Positions 5,359 to 5,555 of a stretch of DNA of 5,555 nt are shown here, one piece after another. The stretch lies in the NCBI GenBank assembly GCA_023544495.1, contig JAMJFV010000131.1:1-5555 (forward strand), read 5' to 3'. This DNA is from ANME-2 cluster archaeon (lineage in GTDB: Archaea; Halobacteriota; Methanosarcinia; Methanosarcinales; Methanocomedenaceae). The translations under genes and the position numbers were made by a program. The notes beneath the pieces are model-generated. The model was not told where the DNA came from, searched no databases, and saw only the letters and a program-made list of their open reading frames with translations. Within the stretch, counting starts at the first letter, position 1; every line of letters begins with the position of its first letter.

Positions 5359-5555
5359 GTCTCAACCTCACTGATAGCATTGAACGGACAGATCTGCGCA
5401 CATACCCCGCATCCTGCGCACAGATCACTAATCCTCGAATGACCTTTCTCACCTTCAACACCCGGCGCGTCGAATTCAATGGCAGGACAGCCGAACCTGA
5501 TACATGCTTTGCAGCCCCGGCATTCATCCCTGTACACACTGTACGGTGTAAGCCT
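5355..5555 (-). CDS. iorA: Indolepyruvate:ferredoxin oxidoreductase, alpha subunit, C-terminal end (partial)
   Basis: The last 66 codons of a gene running off the right edge, ending in TGA at 5357-5355. They form a two-cluster ferredoxin domain: C12-x2-C15-x2-C18-x4-C23-P and C46-x2-C49-x2-C52-x3-C56-P, each binding one [4Fe-4S]. The x4 spacing in the first motif (CRGCKACIRFGCP) is typical of IorA C-termini. The large TPP-binding part should lie beyond the window. The domain carries electrons from the active site to external ferredoxin. Coupling with iorB through a 4-base overlap makes the IorA identity firm even though only the tail is seen. Confidence 0.88.
   Translation of the reverse strand, partial: RLTPYSVYRDECRGCKACIRFGCPAIEFDAPGVEGEKGHSRISDLCAGCGVCAQICPFNAISEVET

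Overview
The window looks archaeal, most likely from the Methanosarcinales or a relative (methanogen or ANME-2/Methanoperedens type). This is an inference. It rests on an archaeal-style indolepyruvate:ferredoxin oxidoreductase, a zinc-ribbon threonine synthase, TATA-box-like promoters 40-50 bases upstream of genes, a MacB-type ABC ATPase coupled to an S-layer-like (COG1361-type) exported protein, and decayed PKD-type surface-protein sequence. No rRNA, tRNA or CRISPR array was seen.

Layout. The left end (1-1063, minus strand) is an ABC-transport operon. A complete LolD/MacB-type ATPase (395-1063) overlaps by 4 bases (ATGA) an exported beta-rich protein that runs off the left edge (1-398). A good archaeal TATA box lies at 1105-1114. 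Just upstream on the same strand (1106-1510) is the C-terminal remnant of a different transporter part, an ABC-2/NatB-type permease, broken by one in-frame stop and lacking its N-terminal portion.

The middle (about 1540-3460) is gene-poor and patchy in composition. A very AT-rich stretch (1540-2095) carries one small AT-rich ORF (1855-2088, plus). A GC-richer block (2101-2792, plus) follows: a decayed exported-protein gene with a Pro/Ser-rich linker, a possible lamin-tail-like piece, and a clear PKD domain with stops, ending in a GGGWI-type motif. After that come a 49-residue zinc-ribbon protein (2959-3108, plus) with a good Shine-Dalgarno, a doubtful 22-codon ORF (3141-3209), an 8-bp inverted repeat (3220-3269), and a short GC-rich cluster of hairpins (3286-3347) that could be a structured RNA.

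The right end (3464-5555, minus strand) is intact core metabolism: the ferredoxin-domain end of iorA (running off the right edge), iorB overlapping it by 4 bases, and thrC, which has its own promoter. IorAB converts aryl-pyruvates to aryl-acetyl-CoA with ferredoxin as electron carrier; ThrC makes threonine. Both belong to amino-acid metabolism, but the 95-base gap and separate TATA box suggest thrC is transcribed independently.

The metabolic genes are ordinary. The parts worth a second look are the accessory stretch 1106-3460: two gene remnants, two small proteins and the hairpin cluster.
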